Source: Omphiscola glabra (Eukaryota; Mollusca; Gastropoda; Lymnaeidae). Taken from it: a stretch of 64,000 bases of DNA. Positions 12,201 to 21,600 of this stretch are shown piece by piece. The notes under the pieces are model-generated. The model was given only the letters and a program-made list of their open reading frames with translations. It ran no database searches and had not been told where the DNA came from. The stretch spans positions 1,319,501-1,383,500 of the forward strand of contig OZ024794.1 of NCBI GenBank assembly GCA_964017045.1, written 5' to 3'. How positions within the stretch are numbered: position 1 is the stretch's first letter; the number at the start of each line of letters is the position of its first letter. The translations under genes were made by a program, and so were the position numbers.

Positions 12201-15200
12201 CAATTACATCACAGTGAGTATGTTATAAATGCCAATTACATCACAGTGAGTATGTTATAAATGCCAATTACATCACAGTGAGTATGTTATAAGTGTCAAT
12301 TACATCACAGTGAGTATGTTATAAGTGCCAATTACATCACAGTGAGTATGTTATAAGTGTCAATTACATCACAGTCAGTGTGTTAGACACATAAACTATT
12401 TTATGTATTTATTTAACATCCTGGCACATTTAAAAGTCTAACACAATTTCATTGAAGTTTTCTCACTATCTTAACTTTACAATGTGGACAAGACATTCAT
12501 TCATGTTGCAACTTAATCATACTAATCAGTTGTATTGAATTATACCAGTAAGTTTTACTGAGCTAAACCAATAATTTTTACTGAATTACATTTGTAAATT
12601 TTCCTGAATTATACCAATACTTGACATAAAATATTTTACATCTTACTTTCATTTACCTATAAAATTATTTTTTGGTCAAAGTTGTAACCTTGAAATGACC
12701 ACTAAATTGACCACTGAAATGACCCGTCGACCACTAGCAATTGATTAAAATCTCAGTATGAACTAACTCCCAAATTTGTTGAACAGGGTCCGAACAACAA
12801 GGGTCAGTATTACATAGCTACCCAAGCACCAACGCAAACAACCATTCATGATTTCTGGACCATGGTGTGGCAACAGAACTCAAGGGCCATCATCATGTTG
12901 ACACAGATGGAGGAAGATGGCCAGGTAATCATTAACATTTTATAGTAATATTGAAACTGAGGGAATTCTTTGAAAATAAAATTTGTAAAATATTGAAACA
13001 CAGGGATCTATGTGATCCCAATGAGATTTAATAAATTTATTGCAAGAAAGTTGTTCATTTCATTTTTTGCAAGAAATTTGTTCAGTTCCTCTTATGCAAG
13101 AAATTTGTTCAGTTCATTTGATTGAAAGATTAGGTTGTACTTTTTTAACAGAGTGCTCTCTCCTGACTTCAAATTTAATTTTGACTGAAAGATACTATTC
13201 CAGATAAGTTAAGCGATAAATGTGGAGGCCCCCTTCCACTTGTTGTTTCCTGGCCAGTTTAACCTGTGACCTTCTATTTTACCTCTATTAAGTCCAAATG
13301 TGCCAGCTACTGGCCAGAACTTGTGGGGAAAAGTGCAGCACAAAAGTTTGGTGACTTTTTGATAGAACTGAAGCAGAAAGATGTGCAACAAGAGTACATC
13401 ACCTCACAACTTGAAATCCACCATCTGAGAGTAAGTCAGATACAAGGCTTCTATTTAGCTGTGTTTATCATCCTTTGGTTGTGTTTATCATCCTTTGGTT
13501 GTGTTTATCATCCTTTCCACATTCCATTTCATGTTTGTTTATATTTTGGTAAGTAATACTTTCATTTCATAATCAAGAGGTGCGTACTTATGAAGCAGCT
13601 CACTAAAATGTCATGTGGCATCAAATGACACTTTATTTAAAAAGCAGTTCACTTAAAGTTAAGGCAATCATACGAATTAAACTACAGATGTCATCTGGCA
13701 ATCATATGAATTAAACTACAGATGTCATTTGGCAATAATATGCATTAAAATACAGGTGTCTTCAGGCAATTATATGAATTAAACTACAGGTGTCATTTGG
13801 CAATTATATGAATTAAAATACAGATGTCACTGATTCAAAGATGGCAAACATTTAGCAAATATATCTACTTTTTCCTTGTTTAAAAATCTCCTTTTCTTAT
13901 ATAAATAATCTACTTTTTTTCCAAATATAAATCCCACTTTATTAGATTATAAAAGTATAATACTACTCATCAAATCTCATTATCTTCAGAAAATCGAAAA
14001 AAGAGAAGTGTATCATTTCTGGTATACATGTTGGCCTGCTCACGGTCTGCCAGAGCCAATCTCATTGGTCAAATTAGTTTTGGATACAAGGCCCAAGTAT
14101 GAAGGCAGTGGAACACCTTTAATTGTGCACTGCAGGTAGGCATGATGAAACACCTTCTGCAGGTAGGCTTGATGAAACACCTTCTTCAGGTAGGCTTGAT
14201 GAAACACCTTTTGCAGGTAGGCTTGATGAAACACCTTTTGCAGGTAGGCTTGATAAACACCTTCTGCAGGTAGGCTTGATGAAACACCTTTTGCAGGTAG
14301 GCTTGATAAACACCTTTTGCAGGTAGGCTTGATAAACACCTTCTGCAAGTAGGCTTGATGAAACACCTTCTGCAGGTAGGCTTGATGAAACACCTTCTGC
14401 AGGTAGGCTTGATGAAACACCTTCTGCAGGTATGCTTGATGAAACACCTTCTGAGGGAAGGCTTGATGAAACACCTTCTGCAGGTAGGCTTGATGAAACA
14501 CCTTCTGCAGGTAGGCTTGATGAAACACCTTTTGCAGGTAGGCTTGATGAAACACCTTTTGCAGGTAGGCTTGATGAAACACCTTCTGCAGGTAGGCTTG
14601 ATGAAACACCTTTTGCAGGTAGGCTTGATAAACACCTTCTGCAGGTAGGCTTGATGAAACACCTTTTGCAGGTAGGCTTGATAAACACCTTTTGCAGGTA
14701 GGCTTGATAAACACCTTCTGCAGGTAGGCTTGATGAAACACCTTCTGCAGGTAGGCTTGATGAAACACCTTCTGCAGGTAGGCTTGATGAAACACCTTCT
14801 GAGGGTAGGCTTGATGAAACACCTTCTGCAGGTAGGCTTGATGAAACACCTTCTGAGGGTAGGCTTGATGAAACACCTTCATACACTAAAAATATGACTC
14901 TTATTCTTTCTAAGAATTGTGTAAGGATTTTTACAAATAATTATATAACATAAAAAGTTTTGACAGTTAACAAAATAAGCTTGGAATGAATTTTAAACAC
15001 AATTAGAGATTATATGTTTTTATAATCTTGAGCTGTTCATTCTAAAATTTGTGGTTGGAATGATTATTATCTTAAGATGTTGGTACTAAACTTATGGTTC
15101 AGATAATAATTATCTAGCTAGCTACATAACACCTGTGTTAAAGTCACGCTGACAACTGTGTATCATTGACACCTGTGTTATAATACAAGTACTTTTTATT

Positions 15201-16911
15201 AAACAAAATTCTGTTTTTTTTCCTTCTTATTTTCTCAGTCCTGGAACTGGAAGAACAGGCACATTTATTGCCCTTGACCTTTGCATGAGGCAGTTTGAAG
15301 AACGCAGAATTGTTGATGTCCTCAAGACAGTGTATTTAATGCGGCAGGAAAGAGCTGGTGTCATTCAGAGCAAAGAACAATATTCCCTTCTTTATAACGT
15401 AAGTAGGTTAAGTAATATAACTAGGCCATGTAAGTAGGTTAAGTAATATAACTAGGCCATGTAAGTAGGTTAAGTAATATAACTAGGCCATGTAAGTAGG
15501 TTAAGTAATATAAATAGGCCATGTAAGTAGGTTAAGTAATATAACTAGGCCATGTAAGTAGGTAAAGTAATATAACTAGGTCATGTAAGTAGGTTAAGTA
15601 ATATAACTAGGCCCTGTAAGTAGGTTAAGTAATATAACTAGGCCATGTAAGTAGGTTAAGTAATATAACTAGGCCGTGTACGTAGGTTAAGTAATATAAC
15701 TAGGCCATGTAAGTAGGTAAAGTAATATAACTAGGCCATGTAAGTAGGTAAAGTAATATAACTAGACCATGTAAGTAATTTAAGTAATATAACTAGGCCA
15801 TGTAAGTAGGTTAAGTAATATAAATAGGCAGTGTAAGTAGGTAAAGTAATATAACTAGGCCATGTAAGTAGGTTAATTAATATAACTAGCTGGTGTTAAG
15901 TTAAGAGAGTATGAAGAAGGTTCTATAGAAATCGAACTAAGCCCAAACAGGAAGTGCAATCTTTGGAAGTCTCGGATTATAAAAATGTGATAATATTAGA
16001 AGTGAAATAGGGTTTCATCATTTTTGTGTAAATAAGTGGTTCTCACAGGATGCAACCAGTGCACAATGAGTTATTTCAAATAAAAACATGGTTCCCTCAT
16101 CCCAAAGCTGCTTCCTTAACTGACTTGAGTGTTGCTTTCTCAAAAGTTCAAGGCATTCTATGAACTATATTTAATCCCCCCACCCCCTTCGCCCAACCAC
16201 ACAGGAAATAGTGGTCCTCACATTTTACTTCGGCTATCCACTCAGCAGATGAAAAATGGCTTAAAACCACTGGTTTAAATTATTCAGCAAGTTTACCTGA
16301 TGAAGTGTATTTGGGTTTTTACTGTATACATACATATATTTACACCTAATAATATTTTAAATACACAATTTAACGCTTAAGACATTGGTTCTGTCATTTT
16401 ATTTAATAATCTATAAACCTATCTAATGTAATATTTGAAGACCTTAGTGCTAAAAGTCACAAAATACACATTTTGAGATAATCAAGTTCAAATATTTTTT
16501 TCGTCTATAAAATGTGATCATTTTAATATGGTACTTAGGCACATTTTAATGTGTTCAAATTTTTGCAGTGCACTTGGCTCAACCATATAAGAAAAGGTCA
16601 CAGTTTAGATTTTGACAAAAATGTGACTTACGTATTTTAGCTTTAAGGTCTTCATTTGTAATTTAAAAACACAAACGTCATGTCACAAATGTGATGGGGA
16701 TGCAGGTAGTAATGTCACTCGGTGGTAGAGTCACTCTGGATGATAGCAACACCAGTGATGCCACTATCTGCAGCATTTAGTAGTCTTTTTTGCCCGTTAA
16801 AATGTTTTAATATGTTTTCAGGCCATGAACGAATATGCAACAATAGTTGTGAGTCCAGTTGTATCTGCAGCCTCATCAGCAACAACATTACATGCATTGT
16901 TGTCAAGTTGA
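128..16911 (+). CDS. Receptor-type protein tyrosine phosphatase, 3' part, 12 exons, WPD-loop variant
   Basis: Exons joined by hand: 128-291, 5872-6042, 7957-8133, 8571-8729, 9154-9234, 9825-9906, 11977-12053, 12787-12924, 13293-13430, 13990-14135, 15239-15398, 16822-16911. All phases agree and all junctions are AG/GT, giving about 526 residues to a TGA. The 5' end lies outside the window. In order it shows extracellular sequence with NLT and NES N-glycosylation sites, a proline/acid-rich stalk, a transmembrane helix (VTVALVLSLVGG), a basic RRR stop-transfer, and one PTP domain (KNRYANILP, YINANYI, ATQAPT, DFWTMVW, HCSPGTGRTG), then a short tail. PTP enzymes remove phosphate from tyrosine using Cys and Arg of the P-loop, both present, plus the Asp of WPD. 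Here that Asp is Ala (WPAHGLP), so activity is probably weak or absent, as in IA-2-type pseudophosphatases. I cannot name the orthologue. The gene faces the TPMT-like gene tail to tail. Confidence 0.88.
297..600. repeat. 27-bp array at RPTP exon 1 donor
   Basis: Unit ggtacagtgttcatagtgac + aggtagt, about 11 copies, starting within 10 bases of the donor. Each unit carries acag/gtagtg, resembling the real junction tcag/gtgagt. In frame with exon 1 to 534. Confidence 0.9.
819..1140. repeat. 25-bp array, near-identical copies
   Basis: Unit agatcacagataaggtcatc + cttag, 13 copies with essentially no differences, so recently expanded or homogenised. Confidence 0.95.
1313..1990. repeat. 34-bp array
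   Basis: Unit gccacctcactgctgtgtga + tgaggcaagtcaga, about 20 copies with point variants. Confidence 0.95.
2003..3165 (-). mobile_element. Decayed hAT transposon with broken transposase
   Basis: Reading on the - strand from about 2400 down, one frame gives LPLDESTDLSSTLQLLVFTY and ITEELASVCSMHGTTTGKDIF. Another frame gives NFSRGHAVNHREFQAFL at 2003-2080. These match the DESTD...MHGTTTGKDIF core and the NHRQFxxFL segment of ZBED/GTF2IRD2-type hAT transposases. Several frame changes and stops break it. Near 3110-3165 the sequence (gtttggtgactcctggtc) resembles a hAT terminal segment. The 34-bp array at 1313-1990 truncates it. Confidence 0.72.
3225..4535. repeat. 41-bp array
   Basis: Unit tgaggtcaaccaaagagaga + gctagttatctgacctattta, about 32 copies. 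Two subtypes (ctagttatctgacc and ccagtgacctgaca) are interspersed. Confidence 0.95.
4536..4824. other. Intron spacer, nothing recognised
   Basis: Unique AT-rich intron sequence between two arrays; I see no coding or RNA signal. Confidence 0.6.
4825..5310. repeat. 19-bp array
   Basis: Unit agtcatctgggcatattaa, about 25 copies. Confidence 0.92.
5345..5865. repeat. 24-bp arrays (two subfamilies)
   Basis: catttgtgactattgcatta + aaca at 5345-5480, then decayed units, then tgaatgaacaatctttgtga + ctat at 5700-5865, ending at the exon 2 acceptor. Confidence 0.88.
5872..6042 (+). CDS. RPTP exon 2 (extracellular)
   Basis: Acceptor tctctctcag, donor gttagt. 57 whole codons, phase 0 at both ends, one NES N-glycosylation site, two Cys. 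The last bases of the exon (aaggagtacg) are part of the 40-bp tandem repeat that follows. Confidence 0.8.
6031..6640. repeat. 40-bp array covering the RPTP exon 2 donor
   Basis: Unit ataaggagtacggttagttg + acctaattattatgtccaat, about 15 copies. The first unit contains the last 12 exon bases and the donor gttagt, so every unit carries a copy of the exon-intron junction. Confidence 0.93.
6800..7070. repeat. 22-bp array, GT-rich
   Basis: gatgtccttgtttgtgggct-type units, about 12, with a 66-bp higher-order pattern. Confidence 0.9.
7120..7805. repeat. 21-bp array, CCAACCCA-rich
   Basis: Alternating cacctggccagatacaccaa and caccaagccacacaccaac modules, about 32 units. Long frames on the - strand are period artefacts. 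Confidence 0.92.
7957..8133 (+). CDS. RPTP exon 3 (stalk and transmembrane helix)
   Basis: 59 codons. Acceptor taken as ttttcag ending at 7956; an alternative AG at 7962 would drop two residues. Encodes the stalk (RDPPMRPETTPP) and the hydrophobic VTVALVLSLVGGCCCAGLI segment. Donor gtgatg at 8134. Confidence 0.82.
8134..8405. repeat. ~36-bp array at RPTP exon 3 donor
   Basis: Begins with the donor itself (gtgatggccattacttgacc). Later units carry gcag/gtgatgg, copying the exon 3 junction tacag/gtgatgg. Confidence 0.9.
8571..8729 (+). CDS. RPTP exon 4 (juxtamembrane cytoplasmic)
   Basis: 53 codons in phase 0 between ttttttacag and gtaagt. Starts VIFRRRNRER, the basic stop-transfer after the membrane helix, then a Ser/Asn-rich linker. 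Confidence 0.85.
9154..9234 (+). CDS. RPTP exon 5 (PTP domain N-terminal helix)
   Basis: 27 codons between tttccctag and gtaaca. HPLNFM and EKRISEEFQ match the HPI...S.EF wedge helix that precedes PTP domains. Confidence 0.87.
9240..9420. repeat. 12-bp array
   Basis: agatctgtaaat, about 14 units, beginning a few bases after the exon 5 donor. Confidence 0.88.
9421..9795. repeat. 31-bp array
   Basis: Unit gttccatttaatctgtttct + agatttaagat, 12 copies. Each holds a tttctag acceptor-like motif. Ends just before the exon 6 acceptor. Confidence 0.93.
9825..9906 (+). CDS. RPTP exon 6 (KNRY motif)
   Basis: Acceptor catccatcag, donor gtaagg, ends in phase 1. Contains the family motif KNRYANILP. Confidence 0.9.
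10020..11947. repeat. 30-bp array, about 64 copies
   Basis: Unit tttgtccagtaactatagga + caatacattg. Because the unit is a multiple of three, frames of about 550 codons are open on both strands, but these are not genes. Contains a duplicated 9-unit block (see findings). Fills the intron between RPTP exons 6 and 7. Confidence 0.97.
11977..12053 (+). CDS. RPTP exon 7 (YINANYI motif)
   Basis: 77 bp, completes a split Leu codon from exon 6. Contains YINANYIT. Its last 17 bases are copied in every unit of the following 32-bp array. Confidence 0.9.
12037..12380. repeat. 32-bp array covering the RPTP exon 7 donor
   Basis: Unit gccaattacatcacagtgag + tatgttataaat, about 11 copies. The first unit is the exon 7 end plus donor. 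Confidence 0.95.
12381..12786. other. Intron remainder before RPTP exon 8
   Basis: AT-rich unique sequence; no feature beyond the acceptor region seen. Confidence 0.6.
12787..12924 (+). CDS. RPTP exon 8 (ATQAPT motif)
   Basis: 46 codons, GPNNKGQYYIATQAPT then DFWTMVW and IIMLTQMEEDG, all standard PTP core motifs. Donor gtaatc, with no repeat array at this donor. Confidence 0.92.
12925..13292. other. Intron between RPTP exons 8 and 9
   Basis: The only well-resolved intron of this gene whose donor lacks an array. A weak two-copy repeat (gcaagaaatttgttcagttc) lies at 13065-13110. Confidence 0.6.
13293..13430 (+). CDS. RPTP exon 9 (KC..YWP motif)
   Basis: 46 codons between tattaag and gtaagt. 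SKCASYWPE is the conserved K-C-x-x-Y-W-P segment. Confidence 0.9.
13455..13520. repeat. 20-bp repeat, 3 copies, near exon 9 donor
   Basis: tgtgtttatcatcctttggt three times, starting about 25 bp after the donor. Looks like an array in its early stage. Confidence 0.85.
13645..13830. repeat. ~34-bp array
   Basis: gcaatcatatgaattaaact-type units, 5 copies, diverged. Confidence 0.85.
13990..14135 (+). CDS. RPTP exon 10 (altered WPD loop, start of P-loop)
   Basis: Acceptor tatcttcag. Encodes HFWYTCWPAHGLPEP, where the general-acid Asp of WPD is Ala, then PLIVHC and two bases of the next codon. The intron splits the catalytic P-loop directly after the nucleophilic Cys. Confidence 0.92.
14131..14882. 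repeat. 27-bp array covering the RPTP exon 10 donor
   Basis: Unit gtaggcttgatgaaacacct + tctgcag, about 28 copies. Each unit joins an acceptor-like ccttctgcag to a donor-like gtaggc. Starts at the donor directly after the catalytic Cys codon. Confidence 0.95.
15239..15398 (+). CDS. RPTP exon 11 (P-loop Arg, Q-loop)
   Basis: Completes Ser of HCS, then PGTGRTGTFIALD, holding the phosphate-binding Arg. Ends with ERAGVIQSKEQYSLLYN, the conserved Q-loop. Donor gtaagt is repeated in every unit of the following array. Confidence 0.92.
15399..15895. repeat. 31-bp array starting at the RPTP exon 11 donor
   Basis: Unit gtaagtaggttaagtaatat + aactaggccat, 16 copies. Each starts with a near-consensus donor gtaagt. 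Confidence 0.95.
15896..16821. other. Intron remainder before the terminal RPTP exon
   Basis: AT-rich, no gene seen. Short aagtggttctcaca and aaaaccactggttt stretches at 16033 and 16263 could be an old TIR element, but the match is too short to call. Confidence 0.5.
16822..16911 (+). CDS. RPTP terminal exon
   Basis: Acceptor atgttttcag. In phase after LLYN it reads AMNEYATIVV and ends LHALLSS at TGA 16909-16911. The short Ser/Ala-rich tail leaves no room for a second PTP domain. Confidence 0.85.
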   Translation, partial: AMNEYATIVVSPVVSAASSATTLHALLSS

Positions 16912-17299
16912 AAGAAAAGATCAACTTTGGTGACAAGCTAACATACAGAAGTGCATCTTACTGTCAGCCAAAACTCAAAAAAATTTACCTTATAAGAGAA
17001 GGTATCAAACAATGTTGCTCCACATATTAACTTGATTTTATTTAATGATTTGAAGACAGGTCTGAAGGTCCTTGAAGCTTTGTAATTAAACTTAAAATGA
17101 TCAAAACATATCCTGCTTCAAGGCAGTGAGTTTTATGAGGATATGTCATGTGTTTTAAATTAAAATTTCTTCTCTATCTTCTGAAAGTGGCTACAATACA
17201 GTTTTAAACATAGCTGAACAATTTATATTAAAACTTTATTTGTCATTGCAACCTCAACAGCTTAAAAAAAAAAAAAAAACAAAAAAAAAACCACATTAA

Positions 17300-17600
17300 A
17301 CTTAACCTAATGTTAGGGCCTTACTACTGCCAGGGCACTGCTACTGTCAGGGCATTGCTACTGCCAGGGCACTGCTACTGCCAGGGCACTGCTACTGCCA
17401 GGGCACTGCTACTGCCAGGGCACTGCTACTGTCAGGGCATTGCTACTGCCAGGGCACTGCTACTGCCAGGGCACTGCTACTGTCAGGGCATTGCTACTGC
17501 CAGGGCACTGCTACTGCCAGGACATTGCTACTGCCAGGGCACTGCTACTGCCAGGGCACTGCTACTGCCAGGGCACTGCTACTGCCAGGGTATTGTTTTC
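17300..17600. repeat. 17-bp array
   Basis: Unit ggcactgctactgccag, about 17 copies, probably in the RPTP 3' UTR or just beyond it. Confidence 0.93.
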
Positions 17601-17869
17601 CCTATAACAATATCTCAACTGATTTGACTCTAGTCACAAATTTTCTTACATTACTCAACACAATTTTTTTAAGTAAAAAAAAAAACAACTAAATTATTTT
17701 ACATGAGAATCATTTTATGAAGAGTTTTCCTTGGAGCATTTTCATTTCTTTGTGGATTTTAAGAGTTTTATATCATTTCTGTTTTTGTTACAAGAAATGT
17801 TTCTTGAAAGACTGATAATCCTAACTGGCAATTATGCACTGCTGATTTGTACTGTGATATTAAGTGTAC

Positions 17870-18035
17870 TCTTAACATGTTGTACTGCTGTTTTCAAAAC
17901 ATGTTGTACTGCTGTACTGTAAACATGTTGTACTGTTGCATTATAAACATGTTATACTGCTGTACTCTAAACATGCTGTACTGCTGTACTCTAAACATGC
18001 TGTACTGCTGTACTCTAAACATGCTGTACTGCTGT
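17870..18035. repeat. 23-bp array
   Basis: aacatgctgtactgctgtac + tct, 7 units. Confidence 0.88.
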
Positions 18036-18374
18036 CATTTATCTTATCAATTTTGTTGTTTTAAATATTGTGTCAATGTTATTTTGATAATCAACTATGC
18101 AATGTAAATATTGTATTTATGAAGATTTATTTTAATATTATGTGCAATTTATTTAGTGTTGAACTGCTATACTTATGTTATATGTAGGTGACACATTGGA
18201 TCAATTGTAAATTATGTTATAACTGGAATTTTATTCTTATAAGACTGAATTAAACATAAAAACAGACCAGAGTATTTTTAAATAAATTTTATCATTTATA
18301 AAGTGCAAAAGATCGTGTGAGTTTGCTGCCAAATCACATGAAAAATAAATAAATAAAGATGGCAGCTTTGATAT

Positions 18375-18465
18375 CTATAACAAGTTTATACAACAAGTTT
18401 ATACAAAGTGTATACAACAAGTTTATACAACACGTTTATACAACACGTTTATACAAGTTTATAAG
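18375..18465. repeat. 12-14-bp array
   Basis: caagtttatacaa-type units, reaching the stop codon of the TPMT-like gene. Confidence 0.75.
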
Positions 18466-18640
18466 AATAAAATGTCAAGTTTAGGCTGAATTAAGAAATA
18501 AGTAGTTCCCGTGATCTCGGGATAAACCTCACCACTGCTGGACATTTCTTCACATCTCTGGCCATTGGTCAGTTCATGTGGTATATCGTCAGCATATGGA
18601 TCTGGACCCTCATCAATCTTTTCCACTTTACAGTCATTCC
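18459..18640 (-). CDS. TPMT: TPMT-like exon 7 with stop
   Basis: Acceptor caattctag. Starts GNDCKVEKIDEG and ends LDILFL at TAA (complement of 18459-18461). YFLIQPK matches the C-terminal strand of TPMT. Confidence 0.82.
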
Positions 18641-21600
18641 CTAGAATTGCAGAAATTTTTTGAAAATCAAATAATTTTTTGGTTATTGATACAAAGTGAT
18701 TTAATAATTTTGTTGTGGTGCTTACTGATACAACGTTACATAATAATTCTGTATTAGAAATGAATGAGTTGGAAATTATTGAATAGTGAAGATTTTCAAC
18801 TAAATTCATTTTGATGAAGAGATGTAAGGATGATATCTCTATTAATTACTTCCTGTTGAAGAGTCTCTCTGCACATGGTCTCAGTGTGTTAAAATTATTT
18901 TTATTGTTTTCATAAATTGTAATTAAAAAAGGAAAAGTTAATAGAAGTAATGAAAATATGGAGATGTGTGGTATTAAAAAATTATGGCCCAATCAAACAA
19001 GGGAAGTAACTGGAGATCAAATTAACAAAACATGCTTCATGCTATTCTAGTTAAAGTTCATGAAAAATCTAGAAAAGAGACACAGAATGTTTTGCTTAAA
19101 ACCCTGGTACGAGATTAACAAATTCTGGTATGAGATTAAAAATTCTGGTACGAGATTAACAAATCCTGGTACGAGATTAACAAATTCTGGTATGAGATTA
19201 ACAAATTCTGGTATGAGATTAACAAATCCTGGTACGAGATTAACAAATTCTGGTACGAGATTAACAAATTCTGGTACGAGATTACCAAATTCTGGTATGA
19301 GATTAACAAATTCTGGTATAAGATTAACAATTCTGGTACGAGATTAACAAATCCTGGTACGAGACTAACAAATTCTGGTATGGGAATAAAAAAATTAATT
19401 AAAGTTGTGATTTGTATATGAATAGAATTAAATTAAATATGCAATGCATCATTCGAGAATAAAAAGATTTTCCTCATGTAAAGACAACTAATAAAGAACA
19501 ACACAAAAAGTTATATATTAACAGCTTTCATTAAATAATAATAATTAACCGAGTCATATCCAAAAGGTGGATGACAGTTTAAAAACAATAATTTGATAAC
19601 AAATTTGAGATCAAATAAAAAGAAAAATAATTATAAAAAATCTGGCACCAGCCCATTAAAAAAAAAGGGAAATTTTTTGACCGATCCCTTGCGCAAAGAG
19701 AAACTTATTGATTAGTATGCCAAACTTAATAGTTTGAGAAACGCTGCTATAAAGGATGAAAAGTTTCTAGTTCATTAAATTCTGTGAGAAATAATAATAA
19801 AAATCTTGTTTACCGAACAATTGTTGGAGAAGTTCCAGTGTTAAACAGATGGGCTGTGATTCTGTAGACATGAGATATATTGAGACATGAGACATCAGAT
19901 AGTGAGACACAGAAAAATGAGATATAGAGACAAGAGACACTACATATAGAGACATGGTATATTGAGACATGACATAAGGATATGAGATAGAGAGACACGA
20001 GATATAGAGCCATGAGATATTGAGACATTAGATATTTCTTACTTGAATATTTACACATTCAGCTGAACATTTACACATTTCTCACCTGGACATTTACACA
20101 TTTTACACCTTGTATATTTACCTGAATATTTACATATTTCTCATCTGGATATTTATATATTTCTCACCTGTTTATTAACACATTTTACACCTTGTATATT
20201 TATCTGAATATTTACATATTTCTCATCTGGATATTTATATATTTCTCACCTGTTTATTAACACATTTCTCACCTGGATATTTGTGGACGTCATAAACAAA
20301 GGATTCTAAAATATGTCTACAATCAGGGGCCATTAACTGCTTCATCATATCAGCGTAACTCTGGAGCTCCCCCCTGGTTAGGGCGCCCATGGCTCCGAAG
20401 TCAACGATAACATCAAAGTTTCCCTCTACAGAGCTATGTGGGCGGAGACAAAACATAACAGATAGAGGACAGACATAAAATTCTAATCTTAAATTTGATC
20501 AGTAGTGAGCAGAGTGTTGAAATCTATGCAGCAATATGAAATACTTATTTGTAACACTACAGTTATTTGTAACACTACAGTTATTTGTAACACTACAGTT
20601 ATTTGTAACACTACAGTTATTTGTAACACGACATTTATTTGTAACACTACAGTTATTTGTAACACTACAGTTATTTGTAACACTACAGTTATTTTTAACA
20701 CTACAGTTATTTGTAACACTACAGTTATTTGTAACACTACAGTTATTTGTAACACTACAGTTATTTGTAACACTACAGTTATTTGTAACACTACAGTTAT
20801 TTGTAACACTACATTTAATTGCCAAACTTTTGACACCTTAGCAGCTGAATTATGTTGCTTGCACAGTTGGGGAAACTGCTAGTTTTAATTTAAATATTAT
20901 ATTATATACTTCATAACTCGATCAAGATGCCCCATCTCGGATAAACACTACCCACAATGGCTAAACACTGCCCGACCTGGTTAAACACTGCCCACGCTGG
21001 TTAAACACTGCCCACCCAGGTTAAACACTATCCACCCACGTTAAACACTGCCCCACCCAGGTTAAGCACTGTGTACAATGGTTAAACACTGTCCCACCCA
21101 GGTTAAACCCTTCCTACACTGGTTAAACACCGCCCACCCAGGTAAAACACTGCCCACCCAGATTAAACACTGCTCCGCCCAGGTTAAACACTGTGTACAA
21201 TGGTTAAACACTGTCCCACCCAGGTTAAACCCTTCCTACACTGGCCAATAAATATAGAAAAATTAACCAAACCATCAAAAAGGGTATGAGAAGGGCAAAG
21301 AAGAACTGGATTGAAGAGCAATGCTACGACATTGAAAATTGCTTGAAGAAAAACAATAGCAAAAAGGCATACCAGTTGGTGAAAGAACTAACCACTGCAA
21401 AACAAGGGCGTAGTACTACCATACAAGATAAAAATGGCAAATGTTTGATCGAGGAAAATGATATCCTAAAAAGATGGACTGAATACTGCTCAGAGCTGTA
21501 TAATGAAAATATAAAGATAGACTCAGAGATCCTTAATGTCCCCCCAGCAACGGGCAATGAAAGCTTCCCCATTCTCCGTGCAGAAGTAGAAGCAGCAGTC

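Larger units (their letters stand above)
16912..18458. other. Tail-to-tail intergenic region / 3' UTRs
   Basis: Lies between the RPTP stop and the TPMT-like stop. Possible poly(A) signals for the + strand gene: aataaa near 18283 and 18345. For the - strand gene: complements of tttatt near 18231 and 18127. Cannot choose among them from sequence. Confidence 0.45.

Noticed and set aside
16033..16280. Small TIR element in the last RPTP intron
   Set aside because: agtggttctcaca and aaaccactggttt are too short and diverged, and no target duplication was found.
19810..19861. Alternative reading of TPMT exon 6 (HLFNTGTSPTIV)
   Set aside because: It uses an internal AG and gives a sequence unlike the TPMT family; the chosen frame gives ELLQQLFG and keeps phase.
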